Shown here: positions 11,600-22,750 of the stretch, one piece after another
Position numbering within the stretch: the first letter of the stretch is position 1
How the letters are laid out: every line of letters starts with the position of its first letter
DNA from: Paramyrothecium sp. XJ0827
Taxonomy: Eukaryota; Ascomycota; Sordariomycetes; Hypocreales; Stachybotryaceae
Direction of reading: 5' to 3'
Assembly (NCBI GenBank): GCA_020881915.1
Contig: JAJFPB010000003.1
Span: 4,836,001-4,900,000 of the forward strand
DNA: 64,000 nt
The notes under the pieces: model-generated
The model's input: the letters and a program-made list of their open reading frames with translations, nothing else
What the model was told of the DNA's origin: nothing
Database searches by the model: none
Made by a program: the position numbers and the translations under genes

Positions 11600-13720
11600 A
11601 TGTCGTCTGTGAAGATTGCTGTGTTGACACTCCTAGCAACAGCCGGAAGGCTGGCGCTGGCTTGGCCAAGGCCTCCTCTGCACGCTCGAATCCTTGAAGA
11701 GTCCGTCCAAGTAGCAGATGAATATGACTACATCATCATTGGTGGTGGAACCTCAGGTTTGACTGTCGGTGATCGATTGACCGAGAACGGCCAATGTGGG
11801 TCATGATTGTCGATGAGAATATTCCAGCTTCTAACACTTTACCAGACACGGTTTTGGTGCTCGAATATGGTCAATATCGTGCGTTCTGTCTGATTGTCTA
11901 TCACAAGCTCCTCTATTAACCATTATTCCAGACTCTCAAACTGGCATGCACTCTAGCCGTATGTTCAACATAACCTCTCAACGAAACCCAGGGCTTGGAA
12001 ACCGAGAGTTCTCCGTCGGTATCGGGTGCGCCGTCGGAGGCAGCTCTATCGTCAATGGTCAGGTTATGCAACGCGGCACGAAGCCAGAGTACGACGCTTG
12101 GAAAGAACTGGGCGGTCCAGGTTCAACTTGGGATTGGGACGGTCTGCTACCCTACTTCAGAAAGGTGAGCATCCCGCGATAGCTTACTGCATATGAATTC
12201 CCTTCTCTGATCAAGGTCCCATAGGGTGTTACTCTGAGCCCTCCAAAGCCAGAGGTTGCCAAGGAGTTCAGGGTCAAATACAACAAAGACTACTGGGGCA
12301 CCGAAACACCCATCTACGCTGCATATGGTAACGGCAGACCGGCAAATATCACAAGTGCGTCGTTGATTTTCTTTTTTTTTTTGGCAATGTTTTCAGGTGA
12401 ACTAACAAGGGGTAAGAACTTCTATATGACGGTATGGCCTCTATTCCCGATATGAACATTGCCGAAGACTCCGGTTCAGGCGAAAATGGTTTGTACTGGT
12501 ATTCGACGTCACATATCCCAGGCACCAACCTGCGGTCTTACGCCCGCACTGGTCATTGGGATGACCTTACCCGCAATAACTACGAGCTTGTCGTGGGTGT
12601 CAAGGTCAATCGCATCCTCTTTGATGATGATTTGACAGCAACTGGTGTTCAGTTCGTCCCAGTGAACAATACGAGGGCTCCGCCGAAAACTGTCAAAGCC
12701 CGCCGAGAAGTTATTCTCGCTGCTGGTACCATTCACACTCCCCAGATTCTCCAACTAAGTGGGATTGGTCCCAGTGCTGCACTGGAAGATGCAGGCATCG
12801 AGGTCAAGGTTGATCTACCTGGCGTTGGCTCGAACTTTCAGGATCACAGCTACATTCCCTTCATCGGTTTCCAATGTGAGTAATTTTTTTCCCCTACCTC
12901 CAACTACAGAACTCTTCACGTTAACAGTCCATTAGGGGGAGTCAACCCAGGTGGTGCCGCTGGCGATGGCATGGTTGGGTCTCCAAATCTGCTTGCTCAG
13001 GTTGGCCTTCCGGTACTATCTCCTGACAATTATAAAGCCATCACAACCAAGTACAAAAATCAAAATCCTACTTCACATCTGCCAAAATCGTACACATCCG
13101 AGCAGATTGAGGGTTATCGCAAGCAGCAGGCCGTTTATGCACGCCTGCTGCAAGCTTCTGACACCACGGTCAACTCGATGATGATGAATGGTCCCGGTGG
13201 TTCTATTCAAAACTTACACCCCTTGTCACGCGGCGTTGTCTCGCTCAATCCAGCCAACCCGGAGGGTGAGGTAATTGTGGATTACCGCGCCGCAACTAAC
13301 GAGATTGACCTCGAAGTCATGGTCGAGAATGTTCGCTTCATGAGGCGATACATGGCTTCTAACGTGTTCAAACCGTACGCACCTCGAGAATTTCTGCCAG
13401 GTACCACTGTCAGAACTACTGAGCAGCTCATTTCCTGGGTCAGGAATCAGATCATTCCGTCAGTCTACCATCCTGTTGGAACTTGCGCCAAGGTTCCTCG
13501 CGAACACGGTGGATGCGTGGATGAACAACTTCTAGTTTATGGCACTCGTAAACTTTCCATTATTGACGCCAGTATGATGCCAACACTCGTCGGCGCAACT
13601 ACCCAAATGACAGTTTATGCCGTGGCGGAAAAGGTGTGTTGACTCTTATACCTCATTAGATGTGGCGCTGACAAACATCGACAGGCGGCAGACTTGATTA
13701 AGGAGCGCACTTTTGACTAA
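11600..13720 (+). CDS. Secreted GMC-family FAD oxidoreductase
   Basis: Seven exons: 11600-11795, 11846-11878, 11932-12164, 12225-12354, 12417-12875, 12936-13633, 13685-13720, giving 594 residues; introns are 50-62 bp with CTAAC-type branch points. An N-terminal signal peptide ends near residue 21 (LLATAGRLALAWP). The ADP-binding fold follows at about 42-60 (DYIIIGGGTSGLTVGDRL), then the GMC signature (GCAVGGSSIVNG), the second signature (GTIHTPQILQLSGIGP) and the C-terminal YHPVGTC with the catalytic His. The second catalytic position, normally His or Asn in a motif like ASHLQ, reads GATTQ here, so Thr sits at that place. Family members oxidise alcohols, sugars or aryl alcohols using FAD; the substrate here is not predictable, and the Thr raises doubt about standard activity. 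No linked pathway genes are seen. Confidence 0.85.
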
Positions 13721-14524
13721 AGTGTGTTTGCGCTTCCGTCGCGCAAAAAGAAGAGGAAGGGCTTCGCAAAGTTGGGCTGCGTTTCGTGGGCATGGTAAAT
13801 TGCCTCGCCAAGTTGAACAACTATGTTGCGGATAACAGAGATGAGGGGGCAAATTCTTTCTATAGGCTCTGAACTGAATGAAATTGATCATCTTGGCATG
13901 TAGAAGTGGTATGCTTTGGCTTTCCCCATCAATGGATTAGTCTTTGGCTCCGTGGAACCTCTCAACACATCATGCCCCCCTTATCCAGAACCTATATTGC
14001 ATTGGAGAGTGAACTGGCTATCGGCGAACACTATGTCGGCTGCTGATCACTTCAAATAGTACAGGCGCGCTCTACGAATTCGATCAATACTCAATTGTCC
14101 GAGACTGAAAATGGTCGTTGGCCCAGACGAACAGGAGACAACACTGCAGCTTGGTGCTAGGATCTCGGACCTCTAAGTTTGGTGGTCACCCAGACATCCC
14201 TACATTCCCGTTTGCATTTCTCATTTGGATAAGAACCATTCCATGGCGCCTCGTCCATTCTGGTTTTCATTCCGTCATTGTCCCTTACTCCTTATGAGCG
14301 GTTGTTGCATCTCACGTTCGTAAGGGTGTGGATGCGAATAACCCCTTCTCCCATGGCGTGTACTCATTTGGCGGCCGTGAATTGTGTTGTGTCCGTAACT
14401 GACCCACTGTCTTGTATCACAGGTGTATTCCCTTCAGGCGGATCGCAATTGAAGCGACAAATTGTGTGCTTGTCGTCACACCTCTGCGGTGCAATAGCGC
14501 GAGTGCCGCATCATTTTGTACTCT
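13721..14524. other. Intergenic stretch between convergent genes
   Basis: Lies between the GMC gene stop and the stop of the DUF1304 gene, so it holds two 3' ends. No coding or RNA feature was seen. Confidence 0.4.
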
Positions 14525-14890
14525 TTAAAGACCCAGCAGCACAATGACAGTGGAGACTGCAGCTGGAGCAGCTTGTATGTACAGAATGCGCTTGTTGGCA
14601 GTGAGACCGCCGTAGACACCAGCAACGCCAATGCAGCCGAGGAAGAAGAGGCGGATCTGCGTCGCGACCTCCTCAACGGGATGGAGCAGGCTCCAGACCA
14701 GGCCGGCAGCCAAGAAGCCGTTGTAGAGTCCCTGGTTGGCGGCCAGGGTCTTTGTCTTCTCAGCGAAGTCGGCAGTCAGCTTGAAGGCCTTGCGGCCCCG
14801 GGGCGTGTTCCAGAGGAACATCTCCAGGACGAGAATGTAGCCGTGCAGGCCTGCCATGAGGCCGGCGGCGACCTTGGAAAGAAGGCCCAT
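14525..14890 (-). CDS. DUF1304 family small integral membrane protein
   Basis: A 121-residue intronless protein with four hydrophobic segments (about 3-25, 48-70, 78-96, 102-120). The N-terminal pattern HGYILVLEMFLWNTPRGRKAF is the hallmark of DUF1304, a family of about 120-residue membrane proteins in bacteria and fungi without an established function. The length matches the family. High third-position C and G mirrors itself as a long open frame on the opposite strand, which I reject as a shadow. Substrate or role unknown. Confidence 0.85.
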   Translation of the reverse strand: MGLLSKVAAGLMAGLHGYILVLEMFLWNTPRGRKAFKLTADFAEKTKTLAANQGLYNGFLAAGLVWSLLHPVEEVATQIRLFFLGCIGVAGVYGGLTANKRILYIQAAPAAVSTVIVLLGL

Positions 14891-16127
14891 GTTTGCTTCT
14901 GTTGGTGGGTTATGGCAATTGGCGCGGTGTTGTCTGCGAAGAGCGGGCAGACTCGAGTTTAAGGGGGTTGTGGTTTTGAATTTGGGGTAAATCCGGATAC
15001 AGCTGTATTTTATGACAGGAATGTCTTGCTTATGTATTTTTAAGTTACGGAAAAGGATGGGGACCCTTGCGCGGCGTTGCCGATGTCTAGCTTGAATACG
15101 ATGTGTGATGGCTCGGAGGAATGCCGAGGCTAAACTGTGTAGTAGCCGGGTGCGACTAACTACCCTAGACTTCTGCCGTTTAATTGCGGAGAACAGTTTC
15201 CTGCGATTTTCTAACTCGTGGCTGATCTAGTGATTTGGTCTATGTTCTTCAAGAGCATGAGAAGAGTTTTCGACCTCGTGTTGCCCATTCAGGTGTTGCA
15301 GCGAGGTAACGATTGTGCTTTACACAAGCAACGTCGTGGAATAACAATGCGCAACTCAAGATTTGTCCATAGGGATTCGTCAAGTTTCAGCTGGAAGCCA
15401 TCCCATGTGCGTGCACCGACAACTGTGACATAATGTGTGGATTACTTTACTGGATCTTTTAAGATCGAGTGCAATGGGAGTTCCATGTATCTTCATGGCA
15501 GTAAGCGACTCTGAAGCCCGTCAGTAGCATTAAGACGCTCCTGGAGCTGTTGTTTGTGTCCGGACCACGATCTTGGCCTTACGAATTATCCTTTCCGCCA
15601 GCCTACAGATTGGCCAGGTCACAGGCATTCAGAGACAGTATGATGCCAGCCGTTCTTAGGCGAACCGCCGCGACCCTGCTGACGGGGGCTTCGATAACTG
15701 CCTATAGCCCGGCCATCATCCCGCAGCCCTGGCTTTCATTACCATGCATCGCGTGATTGAGCAGCGGGTCACCGTTCCGCGGCTGAAGCTAGGACTGATT
15801 CTGCACAGCGAACCACGGATCGGGCTAGCATGCCACCGCAGACGAAATTGGAGCTTTCTCCATTCAGCACGCTACCCGCACGCGGTCCCTGGTTCTAGCA
15901 CTGATTGAGGGCTAGCTCCGAACATCATATCAAAACAGCTACCGAAAAGAGCGCCCGTGCTGCGCCAGGGGGCCACTGGCGCCGGGGTCCTTCACTGAGG
16001 CAGGGCAAGGAACAAAAGAGACAAGTGCCCCTTGTGTGAATTGGGGGCTCTTTGCTGTGTTTTCCAGCGGAGCTGTGCGGATGTCAACGTTTGCATCGCT
16101 CATGAGGGAGACTCCTAGAACGCGAGC
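14891..16127. other. Intergenic stretch, 1.2 kb
   Basis: A divergent promoter region between the DUF1304 gene (minus) and the Ecm33-like gene (plus). Short open frames are present, but none has domain similarity or consistent codon bias that I can see. No repeats noticed. Confidence 0.4.
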
Positions 16128-17923
16128 ATGAGACAGCTTGCGCAATGGGCGCTGGCCTTTGCGCTGATTTGGGGTCCATACGGCGCTGTGGCTGCAGGTA
16201 AGTCATACATACGCTGACTCTTGGCTGTGCAGATGCAGAGGAGGATTCTCTTGCCGAAGAAGACCGAAAAGCTGAGACGCACTTCACAGAATGTAGCTCG
16301 TCCACCGGATACGTCATTTCCTCTCCTAGCGATATCGACGACATCTCCGCCTGCTCAACCGTCAAGGGTTCCGTCTCGATCCAGTTTGCAGATAATCCGT
16401 CGGCGTGGTCGAGCAATGCCGATATTGAGCTCGGCGACATCACAACCATCGTGGGCAACCTGACGATTTACCCATCGGCTCGGCACAAATCCACCAAGGT
16501 GACAGCATCGAAACTTGAAGACGTGGATGGTGGAATTACCATATGGAACACCGAATTTTCTAGCTTTGTCGACAACCTCGAGGTCTCGCTGCCGAAGCTT
16601 CGAACTGTGCAGGATACCTACGCTGTCACCGGCGGGATTCGCAAAATTACCATAAAGCAATCGGAACAGCTGACAGCGAAGAAGCTGTTTCGGGTTTGGA
16701 GCAGCAATGTGGAGCAATTCTCCATCCCCGGCCTGACCTCAGTTGAGGGAGAAGCTGGTGTTGACTCCAATGCGGAGCTGAAAGAGCTGGATTTGAACGA
16801 TCTAACTACCGTCGGAAGTTCTCTGCGGGTTCAGACGAATGGGAAACTGTCGACTGTCAGCTTGGTGGATCTTAAAAGAGTGGATGGAGATCTCAGATTC
16901 TACCAGAATGCAGCCCTGACAGACCTAACATTGCCCAGCCTCGAGTTCGCAGATACGATCTCAATCACGAGTAATGGTCCGAACCCTTCGGTGTCAATGC
17001 CCAGGCTCTCGGCTCTCGGCAACGTCAACACCACCGAGACTTCAACTTTCGAGGATGTTGGAGACCTTGACTTGCCCTTTCTGGGTCAGGTTACGGGCGG
17101 CTTGGCATTTCAGTCCACCAACCTTGCCGAACTTACCCTACCTGCGCTGAAGAGCCTCAATGGCAGCATAACGGCGAAGAAGAACAGCCAGCTGGAGATT
17201 CTAGCGCTCCCTCGTCTCCAGATTTTGGGCGACATATTCGTCGAGTCCAACGACTTGCTGAGCAATTTTACCGCGAACGCCCTCACCCAGGCCGGAACTG
17301 TCTCCATTAAGGCCAAGGGCCTCACGAATATTGAGTTCTTTGCTTTGAAGAGAGTGACGGGGGATTTCAAGGTTTCGGGGTCAGACTCAATGGATTGCAC
17401 CTGGCTCGATGAGCACGTCAAGCCAATCGTCAAAGGCATCTTCCTGTGTGGCGGAAGCTACGACAAGCCGGCCGAAGAAAGAAAGCCCAGCACGGGCGGG
17501 ATTGAGAATATTCCAGTGGGGAGTGTTCCTGTTGATTCGCAGGACAATGGCTCTTCCTCAGATTCCTCGGATGAAACTGCCGGGGGTTCCTCCGGACTCT
17601 CCACAGGAGCGAAGGCCGGCATCGGCGCAGGCGTTGCCTTGATCGCTGTTCTTGCAGCAGTCGTCGTCTTCTTCTTCCTCCGTCGCAGAAGACAGGGCCA
17701 CCGCCTTGGCGATCAGATACCGTCCGACGACGAGATGAGGTCGCCGAGTCGGATGACCAAGCTGGACATGGATTCCAGCAGCGCCGAGGTTTACGACGGA
17801 GCGAAGCCGTTGAAGCTCGGTGTCGAGACGACGATCGAGGCGGCACCACCCGAGAAGGAGGAGAAGCGTCTTTCGCTCTTGAATTTTAGGTTATCAGCAG
17901 GAATGGGAAAGTCCCTAACCTAA
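16128..17923 (+). CDS. Ecm33/Sps2-like cell-surface protein with transmembrane anchor
   Basis: Exon 1 16128-16197 encodes a signal peptide (MRQLAQWALAFALIWGPYGA). A very short intron follows (16198-16232 or 16198-16238; two in-frame AG acceptors six bases apart; donor GTAAGT, branch CTGAC), then exon 2 to 17923, for about 586 residues. The ectodomain is a series of receptor-L-like beta-helical repeats typical of Ecm33/Sps2 wall proteins (repeats with VGNLTIY, VDGDLRFYQN, TGGLAFQST and DIFVESND). Instead of a GPI signal at the very end it has a Ser-rich linker, one membrane helix at about 485-507 (GVALIAVLAAVVVFFFL) followed by Arg-Arg-Arg-Arg, and a cytoplasmic tail of about 75 residues. It is therefore predicted to be a type I plasma-membrane protein, possibly a wall sensor or an Ecm33 variant that keeps its anchor. 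Ecm33 relatives act in wall integrity. Confidence 0.85.
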
Positions 17924-18265
17924 CAGATGTTTGGTTTAAGAGGCGATCACCATCATCACGTAACATATTTACTCTGTCTAGAAAGCGTTGATTTCAAGCG
18001 TCTTATAGTTACCAAATAATTTAATACCTATTGCTAATCCCAGGAGTCAATCTGAACTTCAACTGTCTGCACCACGATGTTCGCTCTTCCAAGATCATCT
18101 ACGAATCGCTGCGAAGGAGAAATGCCCCCTGACTCCAATGTATCTTATGTCAGTCGAAGCAAGATGGAGTGATCCAGAACGAATAAGTGCAAGCTATATA
18201 AGACATCCTTGTCTTGGTCAAGCTAGGTCTACAGCAATTGGCTTGTCGTATCTGCAAAACAATCG
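17924..18265. other. Short intergenic stretch between convergent genes
   Basis: Holds the 3' ends of the Ecm33-like gene (plus) and the dioxygenase gene (minus). No other feature seen. Confidence 0.4.
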
Positions 18266-19521
18266 CTATTCGCTGTAAACTTCTCCCAAGGCCTCGCGAC
18301 GACTCTGGCTCTGCGGGTCAAAGTACGGCTTCTCGCCGAGACTCACAGCTCGCGAACCCTGCCTCTCACCATAGTCGCCGTCGAAATAGTCTGGCGTCGC
18401 CGCGTGGTACACTGATCTGTTGTCCCAGATGGCAACGTCATTCGGGTTCTGCCACCGGTAACGGACCTGCAGGTCGTGGTTGTCGACGATGAGCCGCACG
18501 AACCACTCCAGGAAGTGCTTGGACTCATCCTCGCTGAGGCCGTTAATCTTCTGCACGTGATGTCCCACGGCGAAGACGCTCTTCCAACCACTGACGGGGT
18601 TGGTGCGAATCACTGGGTGAATGGCTTCCAAGAGCTCTCCGACATTTTCTGGAGCCCCTCTCTCGCTGCTGTAGATCTTGAACCCGTTGCGGTCAGCTGC
18701 CTCGTTAAAGCCAGGCTGGGCATATGTGGCGGTCAAGGTTTCCAGGTAGCTCCGGAGAGAGGGTGAGATGCGATCATAAACCTCGTAGCCCGATGCCCAG
18801 AGGGTATCTGCAACAATGTTAGTGAGCAACGAGAGAACCCTCGAACTATCGGTACTTACTCCTCCTGTCTTGGGCAGCTGTGTCAAGCGCAGAATGGCAT
18901 AGTCACTTGGGACTGGCTCGAACGTGATATCAGAATGCCACTGGCTCTTCTGGCTTTGTTTCTTCTGGACGAAGCGCTTGGAGTAAATCTTCTTGGCCTG
19001 CACCGAAGAAATGACACTGATCTCATTGTCCTTATCCACGCCGCGATCCGAGTTCATAACGGGGTGGATATGGAGCTTGGATGTGGCAGGCTTCCCACTA
19101 AGCTCGCCAAGACGCTGGACGAGCTCCTTCTGCAGATCATTTGTCAATTCATCTTGTTTGCGGAAAAAGACAACACCACGTTGCGAAACTGAGGCTTTGT
19201 CAGTGAATGTACCAAGAAGGAGCCGGAAAACACACTCGTTATAGCCAAGTCACGCAGGAGGTCATCGGAATTGGGTGCACGTAGGAGCTCTGCCAGGCTG
19301 ACATTGCCGTATTCACGCCCAATCACAGGAGTTACGTCGAAGGAGTCGTACTGATCAAGTGCACCACTGAGCTTGAGAGGCTCTCGATGGCTTGTGTTCA
19401 ATTGAGGCTTATCCTCACTAGCATTCTGAGGTTTCTGGTCGTTCCCTCCTACGGCCAGGGTCTTGGTTGTCGCCTCAACCTCTGGGGTAGCGGTGGCCTG
19501 TTCAGTAGCGGATGGTGCCAT
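18266..19521 (-). CDS. TauD/TfdA-family Fe(II)/2-oxoglutarate dioxygenase (sulfonate dioxygenase-like)
   Basis: Three exons: 19236-19521, 18856-19188, 18266-18807, giving 386 residues. Intron 1 (47 bp) joins DLAIT to ISQRGVVFFRKQ. Intron 2 (48 bp) needs donor GTACCG, four bases inside a better-looking GTAAGT, because only that keeps frame. The fold carries the metal facial triad: W-H-S-D (about residues 181-183) and the distal His in VYHAATPDY (about 341), with the 2-oxoglutarate-binding Arg in the following R-AVSLGEKPYFDP segment. The closest familiar relatives are fungal taurine/alkylsulfonate dioxygenases of the Jlp1 type, which release sulfite from sulfonates for sulfur supply. Related herbicide or aromatic-acid dioxygenases are an alternative. 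No sulfur genes are adjacent. Confidence 0.85.
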
Positions 19522-21012
19522 TTTGTAGTGATAATTGGTATCAAGCGATCAATATTAATCAAATATCACATTGAAATTATCCCGTGGACGTGCTGCTCAT
19601 CTATATGTAGAATTTGACCGGAGTGTCGGTTCCTGTATGTACGGGGATTATCACAGATGCTTCAATGTAACAGGATCAAAATCGCGTGATATGCACCATT
19701 ACTGTTGCCATCCACTGATCGATTAAGCCTAAGTGCTGGCACGACACCATCTTTCCAACATCGGCGCACGCTATTTGATAGCTGCATGCGACACATTGAT
19801 AACAAACCATTGTCTAAACGGCGCATGGGCCAATCGGGCGATCGATCCTTGAGAAATATCCGTGGGGTTAGCGATAGCCCGACATGGCACCACGACTCCG
19901 CTGGTTGATGCAATATGCAGCCATACCACATGGCTGTAATAACCAGGCCGTGATTGGTTGTTCCCCCATTCTTCGCCGAGTGACTAGTCGCGGGGAACAA
20001 CAGATGACGTTACTCACACTAAGGAATTGTGATTGACTATGGAGCGTCCCGCAAGCATGGTCTGATTCGTCAAATTGGGCAATTTTGTGGTGATGCGAAA
20101 GAGCATTCCGACATCGAAGCGATGGGAGGCTCCAGTAGTCCAGCTAAGCAGGTAATCAAAGATCACTTGAATATGTAAGAGCATTACCTCAGAGCAGAAC
20201 CCGTACTTTTGCTGCATGTAGTCCGTTATCAGCGCTTGGCATCCCAGGGTATTACATATTTAAGGAATGCTGGAGTTGCCACCTAACTAATGTAGTAGAC
20301 AATGAAGAGAGGGCCAGGCTCTTGTATTATAAGTTGAAAATGACTGGGGAGACGCTGTCTCTCCTCGAAGAGCATGAAACAAGTCTTTCCTTCTTTCTCT
20401 TTGTTCAATCTTTATTGGAAGATACCGAAAGCCATTGACGGCAGTCTGAAAGAGACAGCTACGGGCCACCTCCAGCCAGCAACGGTACTAATTCTGCTCC
20501 CTGCTGGCTTCGCGCAGTCAATTTGCTCCACCACATCCATACTATTATGATTCTACAATGCTCTCAGCTCAGAACCATAACTCAAGGAGGTTTGAGGTGG
20601 GATCTCAAGAGGCTGCTGATTTGTCGCTGCATTGGACTAATACATATGAACTGTTAATGAAGTCACTTCGAAGTCGCACGAAACCATTCCACACGTTTTG
20701 TCTGGAGAGGCCACTCCCGGGGGCAACTGTAACAAGGATTCTTGAAGCCCACGGAACCATCATGCTTTGGAATAGCTGTCCCTTTACAAAGGGGAAGACA
20801 TGATGCCTACTCTAATTTGATAAGATGCTGCAGTGATGTTTGGACTGTTCACCAAAAGGCCTAACAGGCTTGGACAATGAGATAAGACATCAAGGCTAGA
20901 TGTCTCCGAGGATTTGAGAATTAAACTTGAATGAAACACGCGTACACAGACTATTGAACATTTTCGCGCCAATCCAGATCTCACCAGCCTCCTCAGTCAG
21001 GTGCATGGATGT
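19522..21012. other. Intergenic stretch, 1.5 kb
   Basis: Contains the dioxygenase promoter at its left end and the 3' side of the RNase H gene at its right end. No coding, repeat or RNA feature could be supported. Confidence 0.4.
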
Positions 21013-22027
21013 TTAGACGGCAAAACCCGTAAGATCAGCCCATTCTGAAGGAGCTTCATCCTCTGCGGCAGCCTTTTTCGCCCCTTCGTCAGCGAGAGTG
21101 TTCCACTCACGTGGGATCTGCCAGAACCGTATGGCTAGACCGTTGCGATCGGCCCTCTCGCACTCACCCAGGAGCATCTCCCACAGGTCCTTGTTCTTGA
21201 CGTTGTCGCTGTCGCGTCCCTTGGTGCCCTTGGTCTTCCAGTTATTTTTCACCCACTTCTTAGCCCACTGGGTTGAGCCCTCTACAACGTACGACGAGTC
21301 GGTGGCAATAACGACCGTCTTGAAACCCTCGCCCCGCCAGTGCCGGAAGCGTAGGGCGGCGATGACAGCCCGTAGCTCGGCCCGGTTGCTGGTCTGAAGT
21401 CCATTGTCTCTCCAAGGACCCTCCATTTCGAGACGACCCCCAACCACTAGCGGATGGTTGTCAACACTGAGCCCATGGACAAAAGCCCATCCTGCCTTGG
21501 GGTTTGGTTGGCCGTTGTTGAGGCATGCCCCATCGGTCATAAGGAGGAGCATAGACTTGTCCTCGGGGTGAGTGCACCTGAGATAACCGGGCCACTGGTC
21601 ACCGATGCGTGTATATACATGAAAGCATGCCGTACCTGATGGCATTTATGAATCGAGTCCTGCCACCGAAAAGCTCACTAGGTTGTACTGAATCTTGTTG
21701 TGGTATGAACTTGGAAGGGAAGACAAGGCCAGTGCCTTTCACCATTTCTGTTCCACTGGCGAAGGCACTAAAGAGATCGGATGGCAAATCGTGGATAGCA
21801 ATATCATCACTGCTTTCATATTCACCCTCATCCTCTACATCGTCGTCTTCTTCGCCAAGAATATCATCCATGAAGCTGTAGTCGGTGCCGCATCTTCCAC
21901 AATGCACCAACCCATGAGGGCCGCAGACGAGGCGACCGTCCGGCAGTTCGCAGGGACCTTCTTCGTCGTCGCTGCTACTGTAGCCGAGCGGGATGAGACC
22001 CTGGGCAAGATAGTAGCCTCGAGGCAT
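21013..22027 (-). CDS. RNase H domain protein with fungal Cys/His N-terminal extension
   Basis: Two exons, 21636-22027 and 21013-21577, joined across a 58-bp intron (donor GTACGG, acceptor CTCAG) to read FINAIRCTHPEDKSMLLL; 318 residues. The C-terminal 190 residues are a type 1 RNase H fold with all four acidic catalytic positions visible: LLMTDGACLNNG, NRAELRAV, VIATDSSYVV and LADEGAKKAA. The enzyme would cut RNA in RNA-DNA hybrids. The N-terminal third is a separate region with a CGPHGLVHCGRCGTDYSF motif (possible zinc site) and a long acidic stretch (EEDDDVEDEGEYESSDD). Such architecture is common in filamentous fungi and has no tested role that I know of. It is not retroelement-borne: no reverse transcriptase lies nearby. 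Confidence 0.85.
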
Positions 22028-22189
22028 TGTGAAAGTCTACTCTATGCGTCGGTGTGAAAAGAGGGTTGAGATAGAAGATTTGAGAAGTAGCGGTGACGCT
22101 TAACTAAAGTCATGTGTGCAAGGCATGATGAAGGGGGCCAAAACTAGCTAGCCCGTTCCAGGGATCATTGGCCACTGGAAAAAGCAAAG

Positions 22190-22220
22190 TTAAGGTAAAA
22201 TTAAGGTAAAGTTAAAGTAA
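22190..22220. repeat. Short 11-bp tandem repeat
   Basis: Nearly three copies of TTAAGGTAAA(A/G): 22190-22200, 22201-22211 and a degenerate 22212-22220. About 165-190 bp upstream of the RNase H start. Could be a protein-binding array or a simple slippage repeat. Confidence 0.6.
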
Positions 22221-22226
22221 CGTAGT

Positions 22227-22250
22227 CTAGGTTACCGTTAAGGAACCTAG
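22227..22250. repeat. Inverted repeat, 7-bp arms
   Basis: CTAGGTT (22227-22233) and AACCTAG (22244-22250) face each other across a 10-base loop, directly after the tandem repeat. Could be a dyad binding site in the RNase H promoter. Confidence 0.5.
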
Positions 22251-22750
22251 TCGTGGACGGCTCTTTGCACCGCCAGCAGCTTTCACCGACTAGTCGGTCA
22301 AGTTAGGTAACAACTTTGTCAACGGGCTTCAATGCATGCGAGAACCACGTAGCACGGTAGCAGCGTCAAGAGCAACGACCTAGACCCCTCCTAATTATTT
22401 TCTCATTCTGCTTTGACTGGCTGTTTTCGTTTCTTTTTCCTTTCCCTCTTTCTTTGCTTTTTGTTTCGTTTGTCTGGGTGCCCAGTTCATCGAGCGGCAT
22501 GAGGTCGTCTTACCTAGATCTCTATCTACCATTGGAGCCTGCGAACCTTCAATTCTCATTGGGCGTCATGGGCTGAAGCAGAGTCGGCAGGTGACCTGTC
22601 CAGACGTGCCCAACCATACTGGCACTGTGTACTCAGCTTCACGTCGTCAAAAGGTATCATTGCTAAGGTTCCTCCTATGGGTGGCCTAGGCCGGCGCTCA
22701 CTTCACCATATAGCCTGGCATATTGATAGCCTCAAGTTGCTGATCCTTAG

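Larger units (their letters stand above)
22028..22750. other. Intergenic stretch with pyrimidine tract
   Basis: Promoter side of the RNase H gene and 3' side of the flavoenzyme gene. It holds the 11-bp repeats and inverted repeat listed separately, and a T/C-rich tract at about 22428-22472 on the plus strand. No gene seen. Confidence 0.45.

Noticed and set aside
14516..14962. 148-codon plus-strand open frame over the DUF1304 gene
   Set aside because: Antisense shadow; the minus-strand product has the DUF1304 signature and four membrane segments, while the plus-strand text has no domain.
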